A stretch of DNA of 64,000 nucleotides from Bubalus kerabau. Lineage: Eukaryota; Chordata; Mammalia; Artiodactyla; Bovidae. The stretch spans positions 169,900,240 to 169,964,239 of the forward strand of contig NC_073625.1 of NCBI RefSeq assembly GCF_029407905.1. Reading direction: 5' to 3'. A program made the position numbers and the translations under genes. The notes below the pieces were generated by a model that worked only from the letters and a program-made list of their open reading frames with translations, searched no databases and was not told the DNA's origin. This document shows, piece after piece, positions 11,388 to 21,775 of the stretch. Position 1 is the first letter of the stretch. Each line of letters starts with the position of its first letter.

Positions 11388-11547
11388 ACAGAGGATGAGA
11401 TGGTTGGATGGCATCACCAACTAGATGGACATGGGTTTGGGTGGACTTCAGGAGTTGGTGATGGACAGTGAGGCCGGGTGTGCTGCAGTTCATGGGGTCA
11501 TAAAGAGTCAGACAGACTGAGTGATTGAACTGAACTGAACTGAATTA
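11388..11547 (+). mobile_element. BovB LINE, 5'-truncated 3' end
   Basis: CACAGAGGATGAGATGGTTG through GAACTGAACTGAACTGAATT is the last 160 bases of BovB. Truncation of this degree is typical of target-primed insertion. Confidence 0.9.
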
Positions 11548-11782
11548 GAAGCATTTCACTCCTGACTTCAGGCTCTACTACAAAGCCACAGTCATCAAGA
11601 CAGTATGGTACTGGCACAAAGACAGAAATATAGATCAATGGAACAAAACAGAAAGCCCAGAGATAAATTCATGAACCTATGGACACCTAATCTTTGACAA
11701 AGGAGCCAAGAATATACAATGGACAAAAGACAATCTCTTTAACAAGTGGTGCTGGGAAAACTGGTCAGCCACTTGTAAAAGA

Positions 11783-12397
11783 ATGAAACTAGAACACTTT
11801 CTAACACCATACACAAAAATAAACTCAAAATGGATTAAAGATCTAAATGTAAGACCAGAAACTATAAAACTCCTAGAGGAAAGCATAGGCAAAACACTCT
11901 CCAACATAAATCACAGCAGGATCCTCTATGACCCACCTCCCAAAATATTGGAAATAAAAGCAAAAATAAACAAATGGGACCTAATCAAAACTAAAAGCTT
12001 CTGCACAACAAAGGAAACTATAAGCAAGGTGAAAAGACAGCCTTCAGAATGGGAGAAAATAATAGCAAATGAAGCAAGGAACAAAGAATTAATCTCAAAA
12101 ATATACAAGCAGCTCATGCAGCTCAATTCCAGAAAAGTAAATGACCCAATCAAGAAATGGGCCAAAGACCTAAACAGACATTTCTCCAAAGAAGACACAC
12201 AGATGGCTAACAAACACATGAAAAGGTGCTCAACATTACTCATTATCAGAGAAATCCAAATCAAAACCACAGTTAGGTACCATTTCATGCCACTCAGAAT
12301 GGCTTGTAGACTATCCAAAAGTCTACGAGCAATAAATGCTGGAGAGGGTGTGGAGAAAAGGGAACCCTCTTACACTGTTGGTGGGAATGCAAACTAG
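11783..12397 (+). pseudogene. L1 ORF2 C-terminal remnant
   Basis: This 204-codon frame carries the C-terminal part of L1 ORF2, downstream of the catalytic RT core. Landmarks are HFLTPYTKINSKW near the start, RILYDPPPKILEIK, KSFCTTKETISK and KKWAKDLNRHFSKEDTQMAN. After RMACRLSK (near 12320) a frameshift replaces the expected C-terminal region with unrelated residues, and the frame stops at 12397. The endonuclease and RT domains are absent because the element is 5'-truncated. It is a non-functional fossil. Confidence 0.9.
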
Positions 12398-12420
12398 TAC
12401 AGCCACTATGGAGAACAGTG

Positions 12421-12594
12421 TGCTGCTGCTGCTGCTAAAGAGTTTCAGTCATGTCCGACTCTGTGCGACCCCATAGATGGAAGCCCACCAGGCTCTCCCG
12501 TCCCTGGGATTCTCCAGGCAAGAACACTGGAGTGCGTTGCCATTTCCTTCTCCAATGCATCAAAGTGAAAAGTGAAAGTGAAGTCGCTCAGTCA
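12421..12594 (-). mobile_element. Bov-A2 SINE, partial, nested in L1
   Basis: Starts on the plus strand with (TGC)n from its tail, then TTTCAGTCATGTCCGACTCT. Only about one and a half monomers are present, ending AAGTCGCTCAGTCA. A clean target duplication is not evident beyond GTG. Confidence 0.9.
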
Positions 12595-13159
12595 TGTGGA
12601 GATGCCTTAAAAAACTGGAAATAGAACTGCCTTATGACCCAGCAATCCCACTGTTGGCCTGTTATACACACCGAGGAAACTAAAATTGAAAGAGACATGT
12701 GTACCCCAATGTTCATCACAGCACTGTTTATATAGCCAGGACATGGAAGCAACCTAGATGTCCATCAGCAGACGAATGGATAAGAAAGCAGTGATACACA
12801 TACACAATGGAGTATTACTCAGCCATTAAAAAGAACACATTTGAATCAGTTCTAATGAGGTGGATGAAACTGGAGCCTATTATACAGAGTAAAATAAGCC
12901 AGAAAGAAAAACCAATATGGTATACTAACACATATATATGGAATTTAGAAAGATGGTAATTATAACCCTGTATGTGAGACAGCAATGGAGACACAGATAT
13001 ATAGAACAGACTTTTGGACTCTGTGGGAGAGGGCAAGGGTGGGATGATTTGGGAGAATGGCATTGAAACATGTATATTATCATATGTGAAATGAATCGTC
13101 AGTCCAGTTTCAATGCATGATGCAGGATGCTCAGGATTGGTGCACTGGGATGACCTAGA

Positions 13160-13192
13160 GGGATGGGATGGGGAGGGAGATGGGATGGGGGG
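13160..13192 (+). other. G-quadruplex-type motif in L1 3'UTR
   Basis: Six runs of three or more G (13160-13162, 13165-13167, 13170-13173, 13175-13177, 13182-13184, 13187-13192) are separated by 1-4 bases. A conserved G-rich tract is a known feature of L1 3'UTRs. Confidence 0.8.
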
Positions 13193-13384
13193 TTCAGGAT
13201 GGGGAACACATGTACACCCGTGGCAGAATCATGTCAATTTATGGCAAAACCAATACAATATTGTAAAGTAAAACAAAAAAAGAAAGAAAATAAAGTTAAA
13301 ATCAGGCCATTGGGGTGGAATCTAATCTCAAAAAAAAAGGAAATATTTTACTTCAATGAATTGTTAAATTATGTGGAATAAAGA

Positions 13385-15706
13385 TTGTCTAACACACTGG
13401 TCATACCAAACACCTTCTTCCAACAACACAAGAGAAGACTCTACACATGGACATCACCAGATGGTCAACACTGAAATCAGATTGATTATATGCTTTGCAG
13501 TCAAAGATGGAGAATCTCTATACAATCAGCAAAAACAAGACTGGGAGCTGACTGTGACTCAGACCATGAACTCCTTACTACCAAATTCAGACTTAAATTG
13601 AAGAAAGTAGGGAAAACCACTAGGTCATTCAGGTATGACCTAAATCAAATCCCTTATGATTATACAGTGGAAGTGAGAAATAGATTTAAGGGCCTAGATC
13701 AGATAGATAGAGTGCCTGATGAACTATGGAATGAGGTTCGTGACATTGTACAGGAGACAGGGATCAAGACCATCCCCATGGAAAAGAAATGCAAAAAAGC
13801 AAAATGGCTGTCTGGGGAGGCCTTACAAATAGCTGTGAAAAGAAGAGAAGTGAAAAGCAAAGGAGAAAAGGAGAGATATAAACATCTGAATGCAGAGTTC
13901 CAAAGAATAACAAGAAGAGATAAGAAAGCCTTCTTCAGCAATCAATGCAAAGAAATAGAGGAAAACAACAGAATGGGAAAGACTAGAGAGCTCTTCAAGA
14001 AAATTAGAGATACCAAGGGAACATTTCATGCAAAGATGGGCTTGATAAAGGACAGAAATGGTATGGACCTAACAGAAGCAGAAGATATTAAGAAGAGATG
14101 GCAAGAATACACAGAAGAACGGTACAAAAAAGAACTTCATGACCCAGTTAATCATGATGGTGAGATCACTCACCTAGAGCCAGACATCCTGGAATGTGAA
14201 GTCAAGTGGGCCTTATAAAGCATCACTACGAACAAAGCTAGTGGAGGTGATGGAATTCCAGTTGAGCTATTCCAAATCCTGAAAGATGATGCTGTGAAAG
14301 TGCTGCACTCAATAGGCCAGCAAATTTAGAAAACTCAGCAGTGGCCACAGGACTGGAAAATGTCAGTTTTCATTCCAGTCGCAAAGAAAGGCAATGCCAA
14401 AGAATGCTCAAACGACCACACAATTGCACTCATCTCACATGCTAGTAAAGTAATGCTCAAAATTCTCCAAGCCAGGCTTCAGCAATATGTGAACTGTGAA
14501 CTTCCAGATGTTCAAGCTGGTTTTAGAAAAGGCAGAGGAACCAGAGATCAAATTGCCAACATCAGCGGGATCATCGAAAAAGCAAGAGAGTTCCAGAAAA
14601 ACATCTATTTCTGCTTTATTGACTATGCCATAGCTTTTGTGTGGTTCACAATAAACTGTGGAAAATTCTGGAAGACATGGGAATTCCAGAGCACCTGACC
14701 TGCGTCTTGAGAAACCTATATGCAGGTCAGGAAACAACAGTTAGAATTGGACATGGAACAACAGAGTGGTTCCAGATAGGAAAAGGTGTATGTCAAGGCT
14801 GTATATTGTCACCCTGCTTATTTAACTTATATGCAGAGTACATCATGAGAAACACTGGGCTGGAAGAAACACAAGCTGTAATCAAGATTGCTGGGAGAAA
14901 TATCAATAACCTCAGATATGCAGATGACACCACCCTTATGGCAGAAAGTGAAGAAGAACTAAAAAGCCTCTTGACGAGAGTGAAAGAAGAGAGTGAAAAA
15001 GTTGTCTTAAAGCTCAACATTCAGAAAATGAAGATCATGGCATCTGATCCCATCACTTCATGGGAAATAGATGGGGAAAGAGTGGAAACAGTGTCAGACT
15101 TTATTTTTTTGGGCTCCAAAATCACTGCAGATGGTGACTGCAGCCATGAAATTAAAAGATGCTTACTCCTTGGAAGAAAAGTTAGTTATGACCAACCTAG
15201 ATGGCATATTGAAAAGTGGAGACATTACTTTGTCAACAAAGTTCCATCTAGTCAAGGCTATGGTTTTTCCAGTGGTCATGTATGGATGCGAGAGTTGGAC
15301 TACGAAGAAAGCTGAGCACCAAAGAATTGATGCTTTTGAACTGTAGTGTTGGAGAAGACTCTTGAGAGTTCCTTGGACTGCAAGGAGATCCAACCAGTCC
15401 ATCCTAAAGGAGATCAGTCCTATGTGTTCATTGGAAGGACTGATGCTGAAGCTGAAACTCCAGTACTTTGGCCACTTCATGCGAAGAGTTGACCCATTGG
15501 GAAAGACTCTGATGCTGGGAGGGATTGGGGGCAGGAGGAAAAGGGGACGACAGAGGATGAGTTGGCTGGATGGCATCACCGACTCGATGGACGTGAGTTT
15601 GAGTGAACTCGGGGAGATGGTGATGGACAGGGAGGCCTGGCGTGCTGCAATTCATGGGGTTGCAAAGAGTTGGACACGACTGAGCGACTGAACTGAACTG
15701 AACTGA
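13385..15706 (+). mobile_element. BovB LINE, 2.3 kb, 5'-truncated
   Basis: Enters BovB at the end of the endonuclease domain (CACTGGTCATACCAAACACC) and continues to the proper 3' end (GAGCGACTGAACTGAACTGA). It is followed by a short TA/CA microsatellite. Confidence 0.93.
13490..15691 (+). pseudogene. BovB endonuclease-linker and RT remnant
   Basis: The longest of the broken BovB frames reading plus. 13490-14218 (242 codons) covers the linker, with YDYTVEVRNRFKGLD and KKRWQEYTEERYKKELHDP, and stops where GAA became TAA. 14360-14698 carries SHASKVMLKILQARLQQYVN and the motif A region. A 4-base loss near 14637 breaks the frame. 14641-15315 holds motif B (GVCQGCILSPCLFN) and an intact motif C (NLRYADDTTLMAES). 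A 4-base AGTT duplication near 15181 breaks it again. TGG has become TAG at about 15346, and 15362-15691 is the C-terminus. At least four independent disabling changes are present. Confidence 0.92.
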
Positions 15707-15740
15707 TATATATATACACACACACATACATGCATATGTA
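15705..15740 (+). repeat. TA/CA microsatellite at BovB tail
   Basis: TATATATATA then CACACACACATACATGCATA directly follows the BovB end. Confidence 0.85.
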
Positions 15741-16229
15741 AAGAGATTTGGGCTTCTGCCTAGAGTATAAAAGGCTTTAAAAAAATGTCAGTCATTTATC
15801 AAAAAATAAATAAAATATAATATCATAAATTTTCTTGAAGCCAGTTGGGTGTTGAAGCTCGTAAGAAAGTAAGTATCTTGAAACAAGGGCAAGTGACTCC
15901 TCAAAGCCAGACTGACTCAAGTACAAGGTCACCTGTGACATGACGCTGAAGGAAAAGAGGCCGAGGCCACACAAGTAGATGAAAAGAAATAGACCAAATT
16001 GGTAATCAACTGCAATTGGTCAAGCCTAGGCTATGAGCTTAGGTTCCCCCTAGGAATTATACACAACAGAGAAACTTGCTTCCTCTGCAGGTTCTGCATT
16101 GTCCTCCACAGGTTCCCAAAAAAAGGATGATATAAGATGAGCGAGTACTAGGAGATAGCCTCCAGCAATGGTGCAAATTTGAGCTTTCCAAATATTTGAA
16201 GATTAGAAGCTTCACCAAAAAAATCTATG
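15741..16229. other. Unassigned DNA
   Basis: No gene or repeat was recognised. Confidence 0.5.
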
Positions 16230-17215
16230 GATGGGAAATAAGTCCATAAAGAGATGCTTAGTATCATGATTCATTGGGGGAAAGCAAATTAAACAACTCT
16301 GGAATACCACTACAGTTTTCAGTTGTTTTTTAGTAAAAAAAAAAAACTAAACAATAATACCAATGGCTAATAAATATTAGAGCAACTGGAACTCACTTTC
16401 TTTGTCTGTGGAAATGCTAAATAATATAACCATTAGGGAAACAGTTTGACAGTTTCTTATAAAGATAAAAATTCACATCATATGACCAAAATTTTCACTT
16501 ATAGATATTAGCCCAAGAACATGAAAACTAGCATTCACACAAAAATTTATGCAGTAATGTCTTCAGAAAGTATTAGTCACCCAGTAGTGTCCAACTCTTT
16601 GTGACCCCCATGAACTGTAGCCCACCAGGCTCCTCTGTCCATAAAATTCTCCAGGCAGGTATACTGGAGTGGATTGCCATTCCCTTCTCTAGGGGATCTT
16701 CCTGAATCTGGAACCAAACCCAGGACTCCAGTATTACAGGCAGATTCTTTACAGTCTTAAGTTTTATTAAAAAGTTACAAAAAACTGGACACTACCTAAA
16801 TGTTCTACTTGTGAATGTATAGACATACTGTGGTATACCCAGGTGATAGATTACTACTGAGAAATAAAGAGAACTATCAATTGATTCAGACTACAATATT
16901 GATGAATATCAAATTTATTACAGTAAGATAAAGAAACAGTATTCAAAAGGATCATGTTTCATTTATATGACACATAATTTCATTTATACAATATCCTGGA
17001 AAAGACAAAACTATAGGAACAGAGAACAGATCAATGAATACTGGGGATAAAGAGTGAAGAAGAGATAAACTAGACAGGGACATGAGAGAATTTTAGAGGT
17101 AATAAAATATTCCATGTCTTGATCATAGTAATGGTTATGTAAGTATATGCCCATTAAAACTCATAGAACTCTGCATTAAAAAGGGTTAAATTCCCTGAAT
17201 GTAATAAATTTACTT
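16230..17215 (+). mobile_element. Old L1 remnant, 3' end, split by a Bov-tA
   Basis: Degenerate L1 ORF2 end and 3'UTR. GGAAACAGTTTGACAGTTTC, CACTTATAGATATTAGCCCA and, beyond the SINE, CATACTGTGGTATACCCAGG and ACTCATAGAACTCTGCATTA are standard landmarks of ancient mammalian L1 copies. No open frame remains. Confidence 0.75.
16566..16754 (-). mobile_element. Bov-tA SINE nested in old L1
   Basis: Reads on plus as GAAAGTATTAGTCACCCAGT, then CCACCAGGCTCCTCTGTCCA and TGGATTGCCATTCCCTTCTC. The tRNA-like head is lost after CAGATTCTTTACA. Confidence 0.9.
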
Positions 17216-17349
17216 TAAAAATAATTATCACTTATCATCTTAATACCTAATATGAATTCTGGATTTATATAGAGACATATGTCAAATAACAGCTACCAAT
17301 TTATCTACTCCTTATATTCAATATATTCTTCAAATTAATATGCAAGCAT

Positions 17350-17495
17350 AAACTTATTTCATCTTCAGAAGCTTATCAGGAAGGTACTAGTGTTGTCAGT
17401 ATTTAATAGTTGACCAAACCGAGGCTTAGGATTTTATATAACTCACCAAGATCATCAAGTCTGTCAAGAACAATGCAAAACTTTGGACACAGACA
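17350..17495 (+). mobile_element. MIR SINE remnant
   Basis: Matches the MIR core in order: AAGGTACTAGTGTTGTCAGT, GACCAAACCGAGGCTTAGGA, AACTCACCAAGATCATCAAG. Heavily diverged. Confidence 0.55.
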
Positions 17496-17597
17496 TCTAT
17501 AGTCAAAGACTAAGCCTACAACCTCATACATAGTTATATATTTGTATATACTTATATATAAGTAACATTTAGTTGTACACATGCATGTTCATGTGTT

Positions 17598-17803
17598 TAT
17601 GTGCTCGGTTGTGTCTCATTCTTTGTAACCCCATGGAATGCAGCCCACCGGGCTCTGTCCATGGAATTTTCCAGGCAAGAATACTAGAGTGAGTTGCCAT
17701 TTCCTGCTCCACGGTATCTTCCTGACCCAGGGATCAAAACCACATCTCTTGCATCTCCTGCACTGGCAGGTGGATTCTTTACCAATGCACCATCTGGGAA
17801 GTC
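17598..17803 (-). mobile_element. Bov-tA SINE
   Basis: Runs from ATGTGCTCGGTTGTGTCTCA to CACCATCTGGGAAGTC, the complement of the tRNA-like head. Confidence 0.9.
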
Positions 17804-17839
17804 GGTTATATACATAGTAATATATGTATGTAAATGTAT

Positions 17840-18213
17840 TTTCAGTTCAGTTCAGTCGCTCAGTCGTGTCCAACTCTTTGCAACCCCATGAATCGCAGCA
17901 CGCCAGGCCTCCCTGTCCATCACCAACTCCCGGAGTTCACTGAGACTCACATCCATCGAGTCAGTGATACCATCCAGCCATCTCATCCTCTGTCGTCCCC
18001 TTCTCCTCCCGCCCCCAATCCCTCCCAGCATCAGAGTCTTTTCCAATGAGTCAACTCTTTGCATGAGGTGGCCAAAGTACTGGAGTTCAGCTTTAGCATC
18101 ATTCCTTCCAAAGAAATCCCAGGGCTGATCTCCTTCAGAATGGACTGGTTGGATCTCCTTGCAGTTCAAGGGACTCTCAAGAGTCTTCTCCAACACCACA
18201 GTTCAAAAGCATC
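17840..18213 (-). mobile_element. BovB LINE, 5'-truncated 3' end
   Basis: TTCAGTTCAGTTCAGTCGCT is the complement of the BovB terminus. The copy ends at CACAGTTCAAAAGCATC. Confidence 0.93.
17852..18199 (-). pseudogene. BovB RT C-terminal fragment
   Basis: A 115-codon open stretch of the BovB C-terminus, with KAELQYFGHLMQRVDSLEKT and GRQRMRWLDGITDSMDVSLS, ending at the natural stop after SWTRLSD. The RT core is absent because the insertion is 5'-truncated, so it is not a gene. That it is still open suggests a fairly young insertion. Confidence 0.85.
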
Positions 18214-18290
18214 TGTTATACTAAATAATAATTTTGGAAAGGAAGATGCTTATGATATAAACTAAAAATTGAGAAAATACTCACAGAGGG

Positions 18291-18291
<1 letters not shown>

Positions 18292-18359
<68 letters not shown>
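18292..18359 (+). repeat. Compound (TA)n-(GA)n microsatellite
   Basis: About 21 uninterrupted TA units followed by about 13 GA units. Long and pure. Confidence 0.97.
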
Positions 18360-18391
18360 TTGATGTATACTGTTATTTGTGGTAGTTATAT

Positions 18392-18888
18392 TGATCTCAA
18401 ATGGCATCAGTCTGCAACAGCTTGGAGTAGTGCTTGGGTTCCCAGCTAGATATTGAGGCTGGGTCACAGCAGTAAAAACACCAAATCCTAGCCACTAGAC
18501 CAATCAGATCCCTGGGCCCTCCAGGTTCAATCCCTGGGCCTTTGGCTTTGCAGAAAAGAATTTCCACAAAGATGCAAAGGAGTGAAATAAGTATTTATTA
18601 AGAGGAAAATGGTACAGTACATGTAGATAGACACACAGGCAGACTCAGAGGGAGAGTCCCTGAGTTGTGCCTTCCTGGCAGTTTAAGTCACTTGTATGGG
18701 GCACTTCTTCCAGTTTTACTTTGGCCATTTTATTTGCCTGGCTCACAGTCCTGTGTTTGGGGAATGGGTGATATGTGGTCTGGGCAGGGCCCAATCTCTT
18801 CCCTTAATTGTCCTGCTATTCTCCTCTTGGAGTTTCAGTCAATAGAGAGTGAATCTCCAATTGCCTTACCCATCTACCTCCTTCCTCA
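18392..18888 (-). mobile_element. Solo LTR, ERV1-like, inserted in Tigger
   Basis: 497 bp beginning TG and ending CA on either strand, flanked by the 4-base duplication ATAT (18388-18391 and 18889-18892). The boundaries are confirmed because the interrupted Tigger sequence resumes exactly after it. On the minus strand AATAAA lies at 18594-18599. A 4-base duplication fits a gammaretrovirus-like (class I) ERV. No internal viral genes are present. Confidence 0.75.
18439..18508 (-). other. tRNA-Glu-like segment inside LTR
   Basis: On the minus strand GGTCTAGTGGCTAGGATTTG matches the A-box side of nuclear tRNA-Glu, continuing through TTTTTACTGCTGTGACCC to GGGAA. It aligns over about 70 bases with many C-to-T type changes. 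It is either a pseudo-tRNA/SINE piece or part of this LTR family's U5. It is not a functional tRNA: the anticodon and T arms are damaged. Confidence 0.6.
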
Positions 18889-19659
18889 ATATTCTTTAAA
18901 TTCTCCAAAGACACTAAATTAGCAAATACTGATCACTGTCCCTAGGAGAAACACGGGGTTAAGTGCCTGTGAACCTGTGGTCACAACATCTTCAACAAAT
19001 GATGAATGTATAACCTTGCTTTTTGTATGTTTCTGTCTTTAAACATTTATTTGATACAGTTGATTTGTTAAATCAAACTCACACCCTGTAGCACTATAAT
19101 TCATACTGGAAAGAAGCTTATCTAACACACAAATTTTCTTCAAAAGGGACATCATAGCTTTCTTGCAGTTTGAAACACTAGATAACATTTCGAAAGTATG
19201 CTTGGGTACCATTTTAAACATCAAAATTACCAGTAAAAAGAAAAAAAAGAAAAGGGAAAAACATGACACCTATTATACAGCAGAAAGAAGGCTTACTTAC
19301 AGTGTAAGAACCAAAACAAGTCAGTGATTCACCTTGACTAACCTAACTGGCAACTTTTGACTGAGGTCATTTAAATTTGTTCGCCACTCTGCATATAAAC
19401 ACCTTGAGAAACGATCAAGAAAGCACTTCAAGTATTGATTTAGTTACAAATACAATTTAGCCCTTAGACATATAAGAAATCTGCTAGTAATGAGGATCAA
19501 TTCTGTGTGTGTATGTATAATCTCTAATAAGGTTGTATTTTTGTCAGTATTACATTATAAACATTTTCATTTTCAAAAATTTTTGAAATTTTCATTTCAA
19601 AAATTATTTAAATTCATACTTTGAAATTACTATATTTGGTATATGATACTAGTATATTT

Positions 19660-19936
19660 CGGAGAAGGCAATGGCACCCCACTCCAGTACTCTTGCCTGG
19701 AAAATCCCATGGATGGAGGACCCTGGAAGGCTGCAGTCCATGGGGTTGCTAAGAGTTGGACACGACTGAGCGACTTCACTTTCACTTTTCACTTTCATGC
19801 ATTGGAGAAGGAAATGGCAACCCACTCCAGTGTTCTTGCCTGGAGAGTCCCAGGGACAGGGGAGCCTGGTGGGCTGCCGTCTCTGGGGTCACACAGAGTC
19901 GGACACGACTGAAGTGACTTAGCAGCAGCAGCAGCA
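19660..19936 (+). mobile_element. Bov-A2 SINE with target duplication
   Basis: Two BovA monomers (GGAGAAGGCAATGGCACCCC and GGAGAAGGAAATGGCAACCC) linked by TTTCACTTTTCACTTTCATG, ending in (AGC)n. ACTAGTATATTT is duplicated at 19648-19659 and 19937-19948. Confidence 0.96.
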
Positions 19937-20039
19937 ACTAGTATATTTATAAGATTAATCAATTAATTGGATATTTTAAGAATCAAGAATTTGGACTCCT
20001 TTTTTATTATAATTTTTTCAGTGATCAAATTCTCTTTCC

Positions 20040-20175
20040 TAATCTATCTTCCACTAGAGTATATAAACTTCGTGTAGTCAAAGATACTTTGCTATTTTGC
20101 TCACTATTAGAATTTCTTTCTTAGGGTCATCCCTAGAACATAATAGATGTTCATTTAATTTTTGAATGGATAAAC
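20040..20175 (+). mobile_element. Possible L2 3' end
   Basis: CCACTAGAGTATATAAACTT, then CCCTAGAACATAATAGATGT and TTTTTGAATGGATAAAC follow the order of the L2 3' terminus. Diverged. Confidence 0.45.
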
Positions 20176-20915
20176 ACACTTAAGCCCCTATGGATGAAGA
20201 GACCTGGATTCATTGACTTCTACTCTCAAGAAAAAAAGAAAAAAAAATTATTCCATACTTATATGTGTTAACAGTAAAACAAGAAGAGAATCCATGGTAA
20301 AAAATTAATCTTTAATTAATTCTATCTATCTCAGAGTATATTCATCTATATCAGAGCAAAATAACAAAGAGTTTCTAATTCTAGATATTTGAAAAGGGAT
20401 TAAAATCTGTTCATTTTTTTTTCAGAAAGAATTGAAAATAATACCTACCACTGCTAAAGTTATGTATAATTTAATGTCAATATGGCAAAATAATCTATTT
20501 ATATATCTGAGTAAAAACCATTGAGAAAGCCATCTGTATAGAAGGAATCTATAATGTAATATTCTATGTATTCTGTTACAGAAATACTGCATAATCTAGT
20601 GCTGAACATAGTAGTGATAAATGTAATTACTTGAACTTTAGATAAAAATAAAGGCTCTGACCAAGTGAACCAGAAAGAATCAGTAAATGCATTGTTTGAG
20701 CAAAATGAATGTCACTTGTGATCAACCCAGATTAAGTTCAACAGCCTATTAGCAAGGGAAGTTCTCACATGGGTAGAATCTGCTTTTTCATTTCCTCTCA
20801 AACGATTAGTTACATAAATGTCAATTTCATCAAAAACTATGTCAGTATGGTTAAAAAAATATTTGAGTGAAACAGAAAAGTACAGTGGTACCTATTGATT
20901 AAATGGATAGTTTTT
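20176..20915. other. Unassigned AT-rich DNA
   Basis: No gene or confident repeat was seen. Confidence 0.5.
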
Positions 20916-20927
20916 GTTTTGCTTTGG

Positions 20928-21142
20928 TGATGGAAAGTGAAGTTGCTCAGTCATGTCTGACTCTTTGTGACCCCATGCACTGTAGCCTACCAGGCTCCTC
21001 CGTCCATGGGATTTTCCAGGCAAGAGTACTGGAGTGGGGTGCCATTTCCTTCTCCAGGGGATCTTCCCAACTCAGGGATCCAACCCTGGTCTCCCACGTT
21101 GCAGGCAGACGCTTTAACCTCTGAGCTGCCAGGGAAGCCCTG
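20928..21142 (-). mobile_element. Bov-tA SINE
   Basis: Complete, from the body end (GAAAGTGAAGTTGCTCAGTC) to the head (GAGCTGCCAGGGAAGCC). The 12-base duplication GTTTTGCTTTGG lies at 20916-20927 and 21143-21154. Confidence 0.95.
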
Positions 21143-21261
21143 GTTTTGCTTTGGGGGAAATACAAATTCGGAATGCTTCTTCAACAACTCGCTGAGTTCA
21201 AGCTGACATAACTCAACCTCTGGAAACATAATTAATAGTATTATTTATTAGGACTTCTTAT

Positions 21262-21437
21262 GTGCAATCCCATGAAATATCACCTGCCAGGCTCCTCTGT
21301 CCACGGGATTCTCCAGGCAAGAATACTTAAACAGGTAGCCATTCCCTTCTCCAGGGGATCTTCCCAATCCAGGGATTGAATCTTGGCCTTCTGCATTTCA
21401 GGCACATTCTTTACCATCTGAGACACCAGAGAAGTCC
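21262..21437 (-). mobile_element. Bov-tA SINE, tail-truncated
   Basis: TGCAATCCCATGAAATATCA through CATCTGAGACACCAGAGAAG. The BovB-derived tail is missing. Confidence 0.88.
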
Positions 21438-21601
21438 AGTTATTAAGGATTGATAGCCTACATTTAGCTAACCATAATTTAATTTGCATAAAAAATATTT
21501 ATGTAAATATTTTGAGACTTTTTCTTCATCTTCCATACAGATGCCTATAAGAAATATTGTTTAGACTTTCTGTTGAATTTTCTGATATACATAGAAAATA
21601 T

Positions 21602-21775
21602 GTTTAAAAATTATGCTTATGGCTTTCTACTAGATTTAGCACAAGGATATGTTTAGTGACCTTGACACAAAATATTTTCCATGAATAAAACTATGTTAAA
21701 AATATGCTTATGGCTTTCTACTAGATTTAGCACAAGAATATATTTAGTGACTTGACACAAAATATTTTCCATGAA
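21602..21775. repeat. Tandem duplication, 91-bp unit
   Basis: TATGCTTATGGCTTTCTA occurs at 21612 and again at 21703; both copies continue through GACACAAAATATTTTCCATG. The second copy is slightly short and differs at only a few bases, so the event is relatively recent. Confidence 0.9.

Larger units (their letters stand above)
11550..13303 (+). mobile_element. L1 LINE, 3' portion with 3'UTR
   Basis: Contains the end of ORF2, a G-rich 3'UTR and an A-rich tail (about 13270-13303), with TTTATGGCAAAACCAATACA just before the tail as in ruminant L1 elements. A partial Bov-A2 interrupts it at 12421-12594; L1 resumes at TGTGGAGATGCCTTAAAAAA. Confidence 0.93.
18361..19504 (-). mobile_element. Tigger-family DNA transposon, split by an LTR
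   Basis: Left piece 18361-18391 (ACTGTTATTTGTGGTAGTTA) and right piece 18889-19504 together match, in order, the complement of Tigger1-like ends as I remember them: TAAATTAGCAAATACTGATC, GGTCACAACATCTTCAACAA, TATAACCTTGCTTTTTGTAT, CTTATCTAACACACAAATTT, AACACTAGATAACATTTCGA, AGTATTGATTTAGTTACAAA. The transposase core appears to be deleted, as in non-autonomous derivatives. A second copy lies at 44366-44968. Confidence 0.75.

Noticed and set aside
11926..12318. 130-codon minus frame
   Set aside because: Antisense shadow of the L1 ORF2 frame at 11783-12397.
18439..18508. A functional tRNA-Glu gene
   Set aside because: Many substitutions, damaged anticodon and T arms, no terminator run, and its position inside an LTR exclude a working tRNA.
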